From positions 1-7,110 of the forward strand of contig JAGWAA010000033.1 in assembly GCA_018302165.1 (NCBI GenBank): 7,110 bases of DNA. Reading direction: 5' to 3'. Origin of the DNA: Candidatus Woesearchaeota archaeon. GTDB taxonomy: Archaea; Nanobdellota; Nanobdellia; SCGC-AAA011-G17; GW2011-AR17. Both the position numbers and the translations under genes were made by a program. Position 1 is the stretch's first letter, and each line of letters opens with the position of its first letter. The notes below the pieces were generated by a model. That model saw nothing but the letters and a program-made list of their open reading frames with translations, was not told the DNA's origin and did not search any database. Positions 1-5,083 of the stretch are shown one piece after another.

Positions 1-84
1 AAAGAGTTGAAAAAACTTGAAATGGCTGCTAGAAAAACCGAAAAAACTTTGAAAACTAAAGTCAAGAAAAAGAAAAGACTTTAA
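1..84 (+). CDS. 3' end of an unidentified gene, lysine-rich tail
   Basis: Reading frame 1 is open from the window edge to a TAA at 82-84, while the other two forward frames hit stops within the first 20 bases. The 27 visible residues are strongly basic, ending in KVKKKKRL. Such tails are common in archaeal nucleic-acid-binding or ribosome-associated proteins, but this alone does not identify the gene. A T-rich stretch follows the stop directly and the next gene has its own promoter, so this is probably the last gene of an upstream transcription unit. Confidence 0.55.
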   Translation, partial: KELKKLEMAARKTEKTLKTKVKKKKRL

Positions 85-100
85 TTTTTTTATATTTTTT
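84..100 (+). terminator. T-rich terminator after the upstream gene
   Basis: Two runs of T (seven, then six) separated by ATA follow the TAA stop immediately. Oligo-T runs without a needed hairpin are the usual intrinsic termination signal of archaeal RNA polymerase. The run sits between the stop and the L7Ae promoter, as expected for a boundary between units. Confidence 0.55.
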
Positions 101-115
101 ATCCAAGGGTTCTAG

Positions 116-128
116 AAAACTATATAAA
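116..128 (+). promoter_or_regulatory. TATA promoter of the ribosomal protein operon
   Basis: The sequence GAAAACTATATAAAGG has a good archaeal TATA box (TATATAA at 121-127) preceded by a purine/A-rich BRE-like element. A start of transcription about 26 bases downstream, near 150, would give a leader of roughly 27 bases that keeps the ribosome binding site at 167-171. Confidence 0.7.
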
Positions 129-166
129 GGGACACTTTTTTAGAGTTTTGAAACCGATGATATGTT

Positions 167-171
167 GGAGG
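167..171 (+). promoter_or_regulatory. Shine-Dalgarno site of rpl7ae (GGAGG)
   Basis: GGAGG lies 5 bases before the ATG at 177. It decides the start: the in-frame ATG at 162 is upstream of this site and would place GGAGG inside the coding sequence. Confidence 0.75.
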
Positions 172-176
172 TTCAA

Positions 177-512
177 ATGGAAGAAAAACAATTAATAGAA
201 AAAGCGTATGAAGCTATTGAATTAGCAAAGACTTCTGGAAAAGTCAAAAAAGGAACTAACGAGACTACAAAAGCAATTGAAAAAGGTATTGCAAAATTAG
301 TTGTTGTTGCAAAAGATACTACACCTGCAGAAATTATTATGCACTTAGGACCATTATGTAAAGAAAAGAAAGTACCTATGGTTACAGTACCTAGTAAAGC
401 AGAATTAGGAACAGCAGCAGGAATGCCAATATCAACAAGTTCTGTAGCGATAATCCAAGAAGGCGAAGCAAAAAATATAATCAAACAAATCGTTGATAGT
501 ATGACTGAATAA
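177..512 (+). CDS. rpl7ae: 50S ribosomal protein L7Ae
   Basis: This is a K-turn RNA-binding protein of the archaeal large ribosomal subunit. In archaea the same protein is also a core subunit of box C/D and H/ACA guide-RNP particles and of RNase P. The 111-residue product carries the family signature in order: GKVKKGTNETTK (residues 21-32, the RNA-contacting loop and helix), EKGIAKLVVVAKDTTP (35-50), HLGPLCKEKKVP (56-67) and the loop VPSKAELGTAAGM (71-83). Length is close to the usual 115-125 residues. The start at 177 is chosen over the ATG at 162 because GGAGG sits 5 bases before it and the TATA box predicts a transcript starting near 150. One base separates its stop from rps28e, so the two are co-transcribed. 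The identity is certain from the motifs. Confidence 0.97.
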   Translation: MEEKQLIEKAYEAIELAKTSGKVKKGTNETTKAIEKGIAKLVVVAKDTTPAEIIMHLGPLCKEKKVPMVTVPSKAELGTAAGMPISTSSVAIIQEGEAKNIIKQIVDSMTE

Positions 513-513
513 A

Positions 514-822
514 ATGGCAGCACCTAAAAAAGAAAAGAAGGAAGAAAAGCAGCCTGGACAAAAGACTGCTGAAGCACCAGTAGAACAAAAAGCTACAAAG
601 GGTGTTTTGTTTTCTGATGCAGTGCCAGCTAGAGTTGAAGAAATTATTGGGAGAACTGGTACAAGAGGAGAAGTTATTCAAGTCAGATGTAAGATTCTTG
701 AAGGAAGAGATGCAAATAAAGTACTTGCAAGAAATGTTAAGGGGCCTATCAGATTAAAAGACATCTTAATGTTGAGAGAAACTGAAATTGAAGCAAGAAA
801 ATTAAATAAGGGTAAGAGCTAA
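514..822 (+). CDS. rps28e: 30S ribosomal protein S28e with a charged N-terminal extension
   Basis: This is a small-subunit protein found in archaea and eukaryotes, with an OB-fold, located near the mRNA exit side. The core from about residue 36 is typical: EEIIGRTGTRGEVIQVRCKI (42-61), RNVKGPIRLKDIL (73-85) and the signature LRETEIEARKL (87-97). The product is 102 residues, whereas the family is usually near 70. The excess is an N-terminal stretch (1-34) rich in Lys, Glu, Ala, Pro and Gln, probably disordered. No ATG lies between 514 and the core, though TTG at 607 is a conceivable alternative start. The gene begins one base after the rpl7ae stop and has no clear Shine-Dalgarno, which suggests translation coupled to L7Ae. 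Confidence 0.95.
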   Translation: MAAPKKEKKEEKQPGQKTAEAPVEQKATKGVLFSDAVPARVEEIIGRTGTRGEVIQVRCKILEGRDANKVLARNVKGPIRLKDILMLRETEIEARKLNKGKS

Positions 823-823
823 A

Positions 824-1000
824 ATGGTAAAATGTACTTTTTGTGGAATTGATATTAGACCTGGAACAGGGGAAATATTTGTTTACAAGACTGGGAAAAT
901 TGCAAATTTTTGCTCAAAGAAATGTGAAAAACATGTACTTAAGTTGAAAAGAAAACCTCAAAATATGAAATGGGTTAAAAGTTCTCCTGCATCAGTTTAG
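824..1000 (+). CDS. rpl24e: 50S ribosomal protein L24e
   Basis: This is a small zinc-ribbon protein of the archaeal/eukaryotic large subunit. The 58-residue product reads MVKCTFCGIDIRPGTG at the start, then NFCSKKCEKH. The four cysteines C4, C7, C30 and C34 form a CxxC...CxxxC zinc site, which is diagnostic together with the RPGTGEIFVYKTGKI segment (12-26). Length is at the short end for archaeal L24e. It starts one base after the rps28e stop, in the same TAAAATGG junction as between rpl7ae and rps28e, and no strong ribosome binding site is visible. It is the last gene of the compact three-gene operon, since a new TATA-like element follows. Confidence 0.95.
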   Translation: MVKCTFCGIDIRPGTGEIFVYKTGKIANFCSKKCEKHVLKLKRKPQNMKWVKSSPASV

Positions 1001-1003
1001 GAT

Positions 1004-1014
1004 AAATTTATAAG
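1004..1014 (+). promoter_or_regulatory. TATA-like promoter of the 1038 gene (leaderless)
   Basis: AAATTTATAAG, with TTTATAA at 1007-1013, is centred 28 bases before the ATG at 1038. That spacing places transcription start at or next to the start codon, so the mRNA would lack a 5' leader. No Shine-Dalgarno is present before 1038. Confidence 0.5.
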
Positions 1015-1037
1015 TTATTTTATTTATTATATTTTAT

Positions 1038-2297
1038 ATGAGTATATTAGGAAGAGAGGTTGAAGTTCTTACTAATTTAAGAGAAATAATTGATTCTTTA
1101 AATGAAGTTCAAAATTTAAAATGTAGAACAGATGATATTAAGGAAAAATTAAACTTAATAGAAAGAGAAAGAAAAATTATTTTAGAATACCAAGGACAAT
1201 TAGAATTATTGCATTCAATAGTTAGAGAATTATATTCTAGAAGAACAACACGTGCTTTTGATAATGAAGTTGTAGCATTGATGCAGAATCTAGTAGTGAT
1301 TATAAGAGATTTACAAGATTATGCAAATATTTTACAAACAGAAATTGAAACTCAAAGATTAAATATTGGTGGAGAGAACAACTCGTTGCGTAAGTTAACA
1401 AGTGCGTTCAATTTAGAATCTGCAGAAACTAATGAATTATTAAAAAAACTTGATTCTTTTGGTGGAGAACAAGAAGTTAATGCATATAGGAGAATTGAAG
1501 GTTTGCTTAGAAGATTCCAGGAAAGTTGGTTTAGTGTAAGAAGAATATTTATGATAAAACCTATAGCAAGATTATGTGTAGTAGTAGCATTATTTGGAGC
1601 AGTGGCTTGTGGAGATTCGAATGTTGTTGAAGCACCAAGAGCACCACAACAAGAACAAGTTTCTCGGGATCATGAAATAGTTCAACAAGTAAATCAAACC
1701 CAATTGGAAGAATTTTCTAGATTTAGACCAAAAAATATCCTTGTTTACTGTGCAAATCAAGGAGAAAAAATTGCAGTCATTAAAACTTTACGAGAGAGAA
1801 ATCAAATGCGAAAATCCACTGCAAAATTTAGTATAATCGAAGAAAATGGAATTTCTGTAATCAAAGATTGGGCAGTGAAAGATAGTTTAGGAAGAATAGA
1901 ATATGTTAAGGTTAATATTGTTGTTCAAGGGCAAACCATTCCAACAGTAAGTGGAGGTTATCAATTGATTACATTAAGGGGGCATACACAGTATATGATG
2001 CCTTTGTTTGAAAATACACAAAACTATGAAGCACCAAAAGTATTATACTTGCTAGGTGGATGTAAAAGTGTTCAGTCCATACCACAAATAATAACAACTA
2101 CAAGGGCAGTAATTGCTGATAACGATGTCGGAGAGAGTGCAAATAATACTTACCTTTTAGTTAGAGTTGTTGACGTTTCAAGAAATGTAGATACTTGGGA
2201 TTCTTTAAGTAGGACTATACTCTCAGATTCTGATAGAGCAAAACTAAAAACATATTTCCCTGGAATGGAATATACAACGCAACTTTTGCACCCTTAA
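1038..2297 (+). CDS. helical, membrane-anchored protein with a putative caspase-like (clan CD) peptidase domain
   Basis: The 419-residue protein has three parts. Residues 1-165 are highly charged and helical, with coiled-coil character. Residues 172-191 (from MIKPIARL to AVAC) look like a lipoprotein signal or signal anchor: basic flank, about 15 hydrophobic residues, then Cys191 followed by GDSN. Residues 192-225 are a Gln/Pro-rich linker. Residues 230-419 form an alpha/beta domain: a strand NILVYCAN, later YQLITLRGHT with His316, then KVLYLLGGCKSV with Cys342. His-Gly/Gly-His after one strand and Cys after the next is the catalytic layout of clan CD peptidases (caspase, gingipain, CHAT); here the pair is 26 residues apart. 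Positive charges before the segment favour a cytoplasmic N-terminus and an outside C-terminus. Function is inferred from motifs only; it could be inactive or another fold. A TATA-like box 28 bases upstream suggests its own leaderless transcript. Confidence 0.85.
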   Translation: MSILGREVEVLTNLREIIDSLNEVQNLKCRTDDIKEKLNLIERERKIILEYQGQLELLHSIVRELYSRRTTRAFDNEVVALMQNLVVIIRDLQDYANILQTEIETQRLNIGGENNSLRKLTSAFNLESAETNELLKKLDSFGGEQEVNAYRRIEGLLRRFQESWFSVRRIFMIKPIARLCVVVALFGAVACGDSNVVEAPRAPQQEQVSRDHEIVQQVNQTQLEEFSRFRPKNILVYCANQGEKIAVIKTLRERNQMRKSTAKFSIIEENGISVIKDWAVKDSLGRIEYVKVNIVVQGQTIPTVSGGYQLITLRGHTQYMMPLFENTQNYEAPKVLYLLGGCKSVQSIPQIITTTRAVIADNDVGESANNTYLLVRVVDVSRNVDTWDSLSRTILSDSDRAKLKTYFPGMEYTTQLLHP

Positions 2298-2298
2298 A

Positions 2299-2306
2299 TT
2301 TAAATA
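2299..2306 (+). promoter_or_regulatory. TATA-like promoter of ndk
   Basis: TTTAAATA just after the preceding stop would start transcription near 2329, leaving a leader of about 16 bases that still contains GGAGG at 2332-2336. A second AT-rich candidate (TTTATAAT, near 2319-2326) lies too close to the start to keep the ribosome binding site. Confidence 0.4.
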
Positions 2307-2331
2307 TTAATGAATAATTTTTATAATATTT

Positions 2332-2336
2332 GGAGG
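2332..2336 (+). promoter_or_regulatory. Shine-Dalgarno site of ndk (GGAGG)
   Basis: GGAGG is 8 bases before the ATG at 2345. It argues against the upstream in-frame TTG at 2330, which overlaps the site. Confidence 0.75.
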
Positions 2337-2344
2337 AATATAAG

Positions 2345-2833
2345 ATGATAGAAAAAACTTTAGTTGTTTTGAAACCTGATTGTGTACAAAGAGGTTTTTC
2401 TGGAGAGATTATTACGAGATTTGAAAGAGTTGGTTATAAGATTGTTGGAATGAAAATGATATGGCCTGAAGGGGATTTTTTTAAAAAACATTACTATGAT
2501 GTTGAAGAAAGACATGGAACAGAAATTCTTATGGGAAATGTTAAAGCTATGACCTCAGGACCAGTTATTGCATTCGTATTGGAAGGTGTAAATGTAATAG
2601 AAAATATTCGAAAAATGGTTGGTCCAACAGAACCAAAGCAAGCACAACCAGGAACTATTCGTGGAGATTATGCGCATTATACATATGCACTTGCTGATAA
2701 AAATAAAATAGCAGTTAGAAATATTATTCATGCCTCAGCAAATACTAAAGATGCAGAATATGAAATAAGTTTATGGTTTAGTCAACAAGAATTGTTTAAT
2801 TATCAAACAGTTCATGAAAAATATACTTTATAG
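2345..2833 (+). CDS. ndk: nucleoside diphosphate kinase
   Basis: This enzyme transfers the gamma phosphate of ATP to other (d)NDPs through a phosphohistidine, balancing cytoplasmic NTP pools. The 162-residue product has the family landmarks: KTLVVLKPDCVQRG (4-17), GEIITRFERVGYKIVGMKM (20-38), a SGPVIAFVLEG strand (71-81), RKMVGPTEP (89-97), PGTIRGDY (102-109) and the active-site region RNIIHASAN (125-133) with catalytic His129. It is longer than the roughly 140-150 residue norm. The extra residues lie mainly between TIRGDY and the active His (HYTYALADKNKIAV) and in the C-terminal tail, a style I associate with small-genome archaea. Start at 2345 is set by GGAGG 8 bases upstream. ndk normally follows rpl24e directly in archaea, but here a 1.26 kb gene lies between them. 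Confidence 0.95.
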   Translation: MIEKTLVVLKPDCVQRGFSGEIITRFERVGYKIVGMKMIWPEGDFFKKHYYDVEERHGTEILMGNVKAMTSGPVIAFVLEGVNVIENIRKMVGPTEPKQAQPGTIRGDYAHYTYALADKNKIAVRNIIHASANTKDAEYEISLWFSQQELFNYQTVHEKYTL

Positions 2834-2836
2834 AAA

Positions 2837-3232
2837 TTAATTTTTTAATTTTTTATCTATTCTTTTAGCTTCTGCTTCCATCTCTTCAAAAGTTGAAATT
2901 AAATCTTCTTTTATTCTCTTCAATGATAGTTCTAAGTTTTTTTCACGAAGAATATATTTATTTCCTTCAATAATTATTAATCCGCAGGATATTAATTTGT
3001 TTAAATGATGAATTACAGTTGCTCTACTTAAGTTTAATTTGTAAGCTAATTCATTTGATGACATTGGACGTTTTGCTTGTAGTAAAGCAATAAATAATCT
3101 GAAACAAGATTTATCTTTATCCCTTTGAGAGAATAAGCCGAAAGATTCTGAGAACCATTGAACTTCTGAATTTAAATTATCATCAGGAATTCTAACTTTT
3201 ACTAGAGTTAGACGTTTGAATCTGGTTATCAT
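2837..3232 (-). CDS. winged helix-turn-helix transcriptional regulator
   Basis: This 131-residue protein is a probable DNA-binding regulator. Residues 42-98 form a winged helix: helix 1 SCFRLFIALLQAK (42-54), helix 2 SSNELAYKL (58-66), recognition helix SRATVIHHLNKL (69-80) and a wing around CGLIIIEGNKYILR (83-96). Residues 99-131 form a long charged helix suited to dimerisation as a coiled coil. The fold is ArsR/MarR-like and no metal-binding cysteine cluster is seen (only C43 and C83), so a metal sensor is unlikely. The gene is convergent with ndk, with 3 bases between their stops, and lies 32 bases downstream of map on the same strand. A TATA box in that gap suggests its own leaderless transcript. 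The target is unknown; autoregulation or control of map would be a guess. Confidence 0.85.
   Translation of the reverse strand: MITRFKRLTLVKVRIPDDNLNSEVQWFSESFGLFSQRDKDKSCFRLFIALLQAKRPMSSNELAYKLNLSRATVIHHLNKLISCGLIIIEGNKYILREKNLELSLKRIKEDLISTFEEMEAEAKRIDKKLKN
2840..2855 (+). terminator. T-run terminator after ndk, inside the end of the convergent gene
   Basis: Two runs of six T, separated by AA, start 7 bases after the ndk stop. On the other strand they form part of the lysine codons at the end of the convergent regulator. Archaeal RNA polymerase can terminate on such runs without a hairpin. Confidence 0.45.
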
Positions 3233-3252
3233 ATTAAATAATATTGATTATA

Positions 3253-3260
3253 GATATAAA
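3253..3260 (-). promoter_or_regulatory. TATA box of the winged-helix gene (leaderless)
   Basis: Read on the minus strand this is TTTATATC, centred about 24-25 bases before the ATG whose first base is 3232. It lies inside the 32-base gap after map, so the regulator can be expressed independently of map. No Shine-Dalgarno precedes the ATG. Confidence 0.55.
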
Positions 3261-3264
3261 AAAC

Positions 3265-4152
3265 TTATGGCTTTGTGGGAATAATGACTTTATCATTGTC
3301 AACATAGATAACATCTTCAAATTGAGCAATTTTAGAATTTGGGAGTTCTAATAAAAGAGGATATTCTACAATGTTTCCAGATTTTTTTAAGCTGAAAAAA
3401 TCTAATTTTGAAATCTTAAGATATTCTAAAATGTATCTTTCACTAAATGGGAAGCATCTTCTTTTATCAAATATTTTTTTGTAAAGATTTCTAATCTTTT
3501 GATCTCTAATTGGGGATAGGTATTTTGCTAAAGCATAAATATAAGCATTTTGTGAGGATTTTATCATTCCAAGCCCGTCTGTAACAAAGATTTCAACAGC
3601 ATAAGCTTCTCCTGGTTCTAACTTATTATCTGAAGAATTACCATGGACTAAAACAGACTTTTTTGAATGAAGCTCCCATTGATTTAATTGATGCCCCATA
3701 AGATTTCTAATAAGTTTATATTTAGAATCTTTAATTACTTCATCTAATCTTTCTCCTATTACTGAAAGTTTCATGCCTGGTTTTAAATCACTGATGGCTT
3801 TTTTTAGGGCTTTTTCTGTGAACTCAACCATATCGTCATAATCCTTATTTAATGAAACTGTGAATGCACCATCAGCAATATAACCATCAATATGAAGACC
3901 AATATCAACTTTGATTAAATCACCATTGGAAATCATTCTTTTGTCGTCTACTACGGCAGTATAATGTACTTCATTATTTAATTGGATATTTACAGGAAAA
4001 GATAATGATACCTCAGGATATTCCTGAATAAATGATTCTATTTTCTTTGTAAGTTCTAGGATAGAAATCCCTGCTTTTACCAAAGGTTTTGTTTTGTTAC
4101 AAACCTCAGCATGAATCTTTCCAACTTTAATGTAAGTTTCCTTAGGTGTCAT
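3265..4152 (-). CDS. map: methionyl aminopeptidase, type II (archaeal)
   Basis: This cytosolic metallo-aminopeptidase removes the initiator methionine from nascent proteins (pita-bread fold, two metal ions). All expected residues of the 295-residue protein are visible: substrate His63 (NNEVHYTA), metal ligands Asp83 (KVDIG), Asp94 (IADGAFT), His154 (GHQL), Glu187 (VEIFVTDG) and Glu279 (AQFEDVIYV), plus the second active-site His162. The helical insertion between about 200 and 265 marks it as type II, and length matches archaeal homologues. The start at 4152 fits a TATA box 26 bases upstream with no ribosome binding site, predicting a leaderless mRNA. The gene is divergent from the exonuclease III gene and is followed by the winged-helix gene. 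Confidence 0.97.
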   Translation of the reverse strand: MTPKETYIKVGKIHAEVCNKTKPLVKAGISILELTKKIESFIQEYPEVSLSFPVNIQLNNEVHYTAVVDDKRMISNGDLIKVDIGLHIDGYIADGAFTVSLNKDYDDMVEFTEKALKKAISDLKPGMKLSVIGERLDEVIKDSKYKLIRNLMGHQLNQWELHSKKSVLVHGNSSDNKLEPGEAYAVEIFVTDGLGMIKSSQNAYIYALAKYLSPIRDQKIRNLYKKIFDKRRCFPFSERYILEYLKISKLDFFSLKKSGNIVEYPLLLELPNSKIAQFEDVIYVDNDKVIIPTKP

Positions 4153-4174
4153 GAGTTTTGGTTATAATTTTAAA

Positions 4175-4182
4175 GATATAAA
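4175..4182 (-). promoter_or_regulatory. TATA box of map (leaderless)
   Basis: On the minus strand this is CCTTTATATC, with TTTATATC centred about 26 bases before the map ATG at 4152. The same octamer precedes the winged-helix gene. It lies in the short divergent region shared with the exonuclease III gene. Confidence 0.6.
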
Positions 4183-4193
4183 GGTTTCTAAGG

Positions 4194-4206
4194 AAAATAA
4201 TATAAG
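4194..4206 (+). promoter_or_regulatory. TATA-like promoter of exonuclease III gene (leaderless)
   Basis: AAAATAATATAAG, with an A-rich BRE-like start and TAATATAAG at 4198-4206, is centred 27 bases before the ATG at 4229. This supports 4229 as the start rather than the in-frame ATG at 4151, which lies upstream of the promoter and overlaps the start codon of map. Confidence 0.5.
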
Positions 4207-4228
4207 TTTAAACAATGTAAAATATTGT

Positions 4229-4957
4229 ATGAGAATCATTTCTTGGAATGTTAGTGGCCTTAGGGCAATTTTGAATAAAGGATTTATGGGTTTTGTAAAA
4301 AAAGAAAATCCAGATATAATTTGTTTGCAAGAAACTAAAGTCGACGATAAATTCCAGATTAATATTCCCGGGTATATTAATTATATTAATAATGGAGAAA
4401 AAAAAGGTTATTCAGGCACTGCAATATTTACAAAAATAAAACCAATAAAATATTCTTTTGGTAAAGATAAAGAAGGAAGAGTCATTGCTCTTGAGTTTTC
4501 AAAATTTGTTCTAGTGAATGTTTATACACCAAATAGTCAAAGAGGATTGACCAGATTAGATTATAGAATGAAATGGGACAAAGAGTTTTTGGAATATTTG
4601 GAAAAATTTGAAAAACCAGTAATTGTTTGTGGAGATTTTAATGTGGCACATAAAGAAATAGACTTAGCAAATCCAAAAGCGAACAGAAGGAATGCCGGTT
4701 TTACCGACGAAGAAAGAGACAATTTTACAAAATTATTAGGAAGTGGATTTATTGATACATTTAGAGAATTTAATGACAAACCTGGGCAATATTCATTCTG
4801 GGTTTATTTTGCGAATGCACGTGCAAAGAATGTTGGTTGGAGAATAGATTATTTTTTAGTTTCAAAAAATTTAAAATCAAAATTGAAAGATGCATTTATT
4901 TTGAACAAAGTAATTGGTTCAGATCATTGTCCTATTGGACTAGAAATTGAAGGATAA
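4229..4957 (+). CDS. xthA: exonuclease III / AP endonuclease (xth family)
   Basis: This base-excision repair enzyme cleaves the backbone 5' to abasic sites, often with 3'-5' exonuclease or 3'-phosphodiesterase activity. The 242-residue product has the full set of endonuclease/exonuclease/phosphatase-fold residues: Asn7 in ISWNVSGLRA, Glu35 in CLQETK (metal), Tyr99 in VYTPNSQRG, Asp136 and Asn138 in CGDFNVAH, Asp207 in GWRIDYF, and Asp232-His233 in GSDHCP. The segment NPKANRRNAGFTDEER (148-163) is typical of the ExoIII/APE1 branch. Length is slightly below the usual 250-260. The reading frame is open back to 4151, but the added 26 residues match nothing in the family, would overlap map, and lie upstream of the predicted promoter, so 4229 is preferred. 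It is divergent from map. Confidence 0.96.
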   Translation: MRIISWNVSGLRAILNKGFMGFVKKENPDIICLQETKVDDKFQINIPGYINYINNGEKKGYSGTAIFTKIKPIKYSFGKDKEGRVIALEFSKFVLVNVYTPNSQRGLTRLDYRMKWDKEFLEYLEKFEKPVIVCGDFNVAHKEIDLANPKANRRNAGFTDEERDNFTKLLGSGFIDTFREFNDKPGQYSFWVYFANARAKNVGWRIDYFLVSKNLKSKLKDAFILNKVIGSDHCPIGLEIEG

Positions 4958-4992
4958 TTTTCTCGACGATAAAAAAAGGATTTTGAAATTTA

Positions 4993-4998
4993 CTTTTT
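4993..4998 (+). terminator. possible T-run terminator after exonuclease III
   Basis: CTTTTT about 36 bases after the stop is the only clear T run in the 126-base gap before the next gene. Five T and five A flank GGG here, so a small A/T hairpin is possible. The signal is weak. Confidence 0.25.
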
Positions 4999-5009
4999 GG
5001 GAAAAAACT

Positions 5010-5041
5010 GGAAAAAGAAAAGTATTTAAACTAGTTTAAAT
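5010..5041 (+). promoter_or_regulatory. promoter with an 18-base perfect palindrome upstream of the 5084 gene
   Basis: An A-rich BRE-like stretch (GGAAAAAGAAAAG) precedes a TATA-like TATTTAAAC around 5023-5031. That would start transcription near 5054 and leave a leader of about 30 bases. Overlapping the box is ATTTAAACTAGTTTAAAT at 5024-5041, a perfect 18-base inverted repeat without a spacer. A dimeric regulator bound there would block TBP/TFB access, so it reads like an operator. Chance is not excluded in DNA this AT-rich. Confidence 0.4.
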
Positions 5042-5083
5042 CAAAAAAATAGATTTAGAATTGGAGAAAAAAGTATTGAAGAA

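Noticed and set aside
162..176. Earlier in-frame ATG of L7Ae adding MLEVQ
   Set aside because: The GGAGG site lies inside this stretch and precedes the ATG at 177 with proper spacing; L7Ae proteins do not carry this addition.
173..523. Open frame of 116 residues on the minus strand opposite rpl7ae
   Set aside because: It is fully antisense to a certain ribosomal protein gene, has no promoter or ribosome binding site and shows no recognisable motif; it is a shadow of the L7Ae codons.
481..681. Minus-strand open frame of 66 residues opposite rps28e
   Set aside because: It is Cys/Phe/Ser-rich low-quality sequence antisense to the Lys/Glu codons of S28e; no start signals.
2330..2344. TTG start of ndk adding MEEYK
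   Set aside because: It overlaps the GGAGG site, which serves the ATG at 2345; the standard protein start aligns with 2345.
4151..4228. Earlier in-frame ATG for the exonuclease III gene, adding 26 residues
   Set aside because: It overlaps the map start codon on the other strand and spans both predicted promoters; the family begins at MRIISWNVSG.
4561..4779. Minus-strand open frame of 72 residues opposite exonuclease III
   Set aside because: Antisense to a gene with all catalytic residues intact; no independent evidence.
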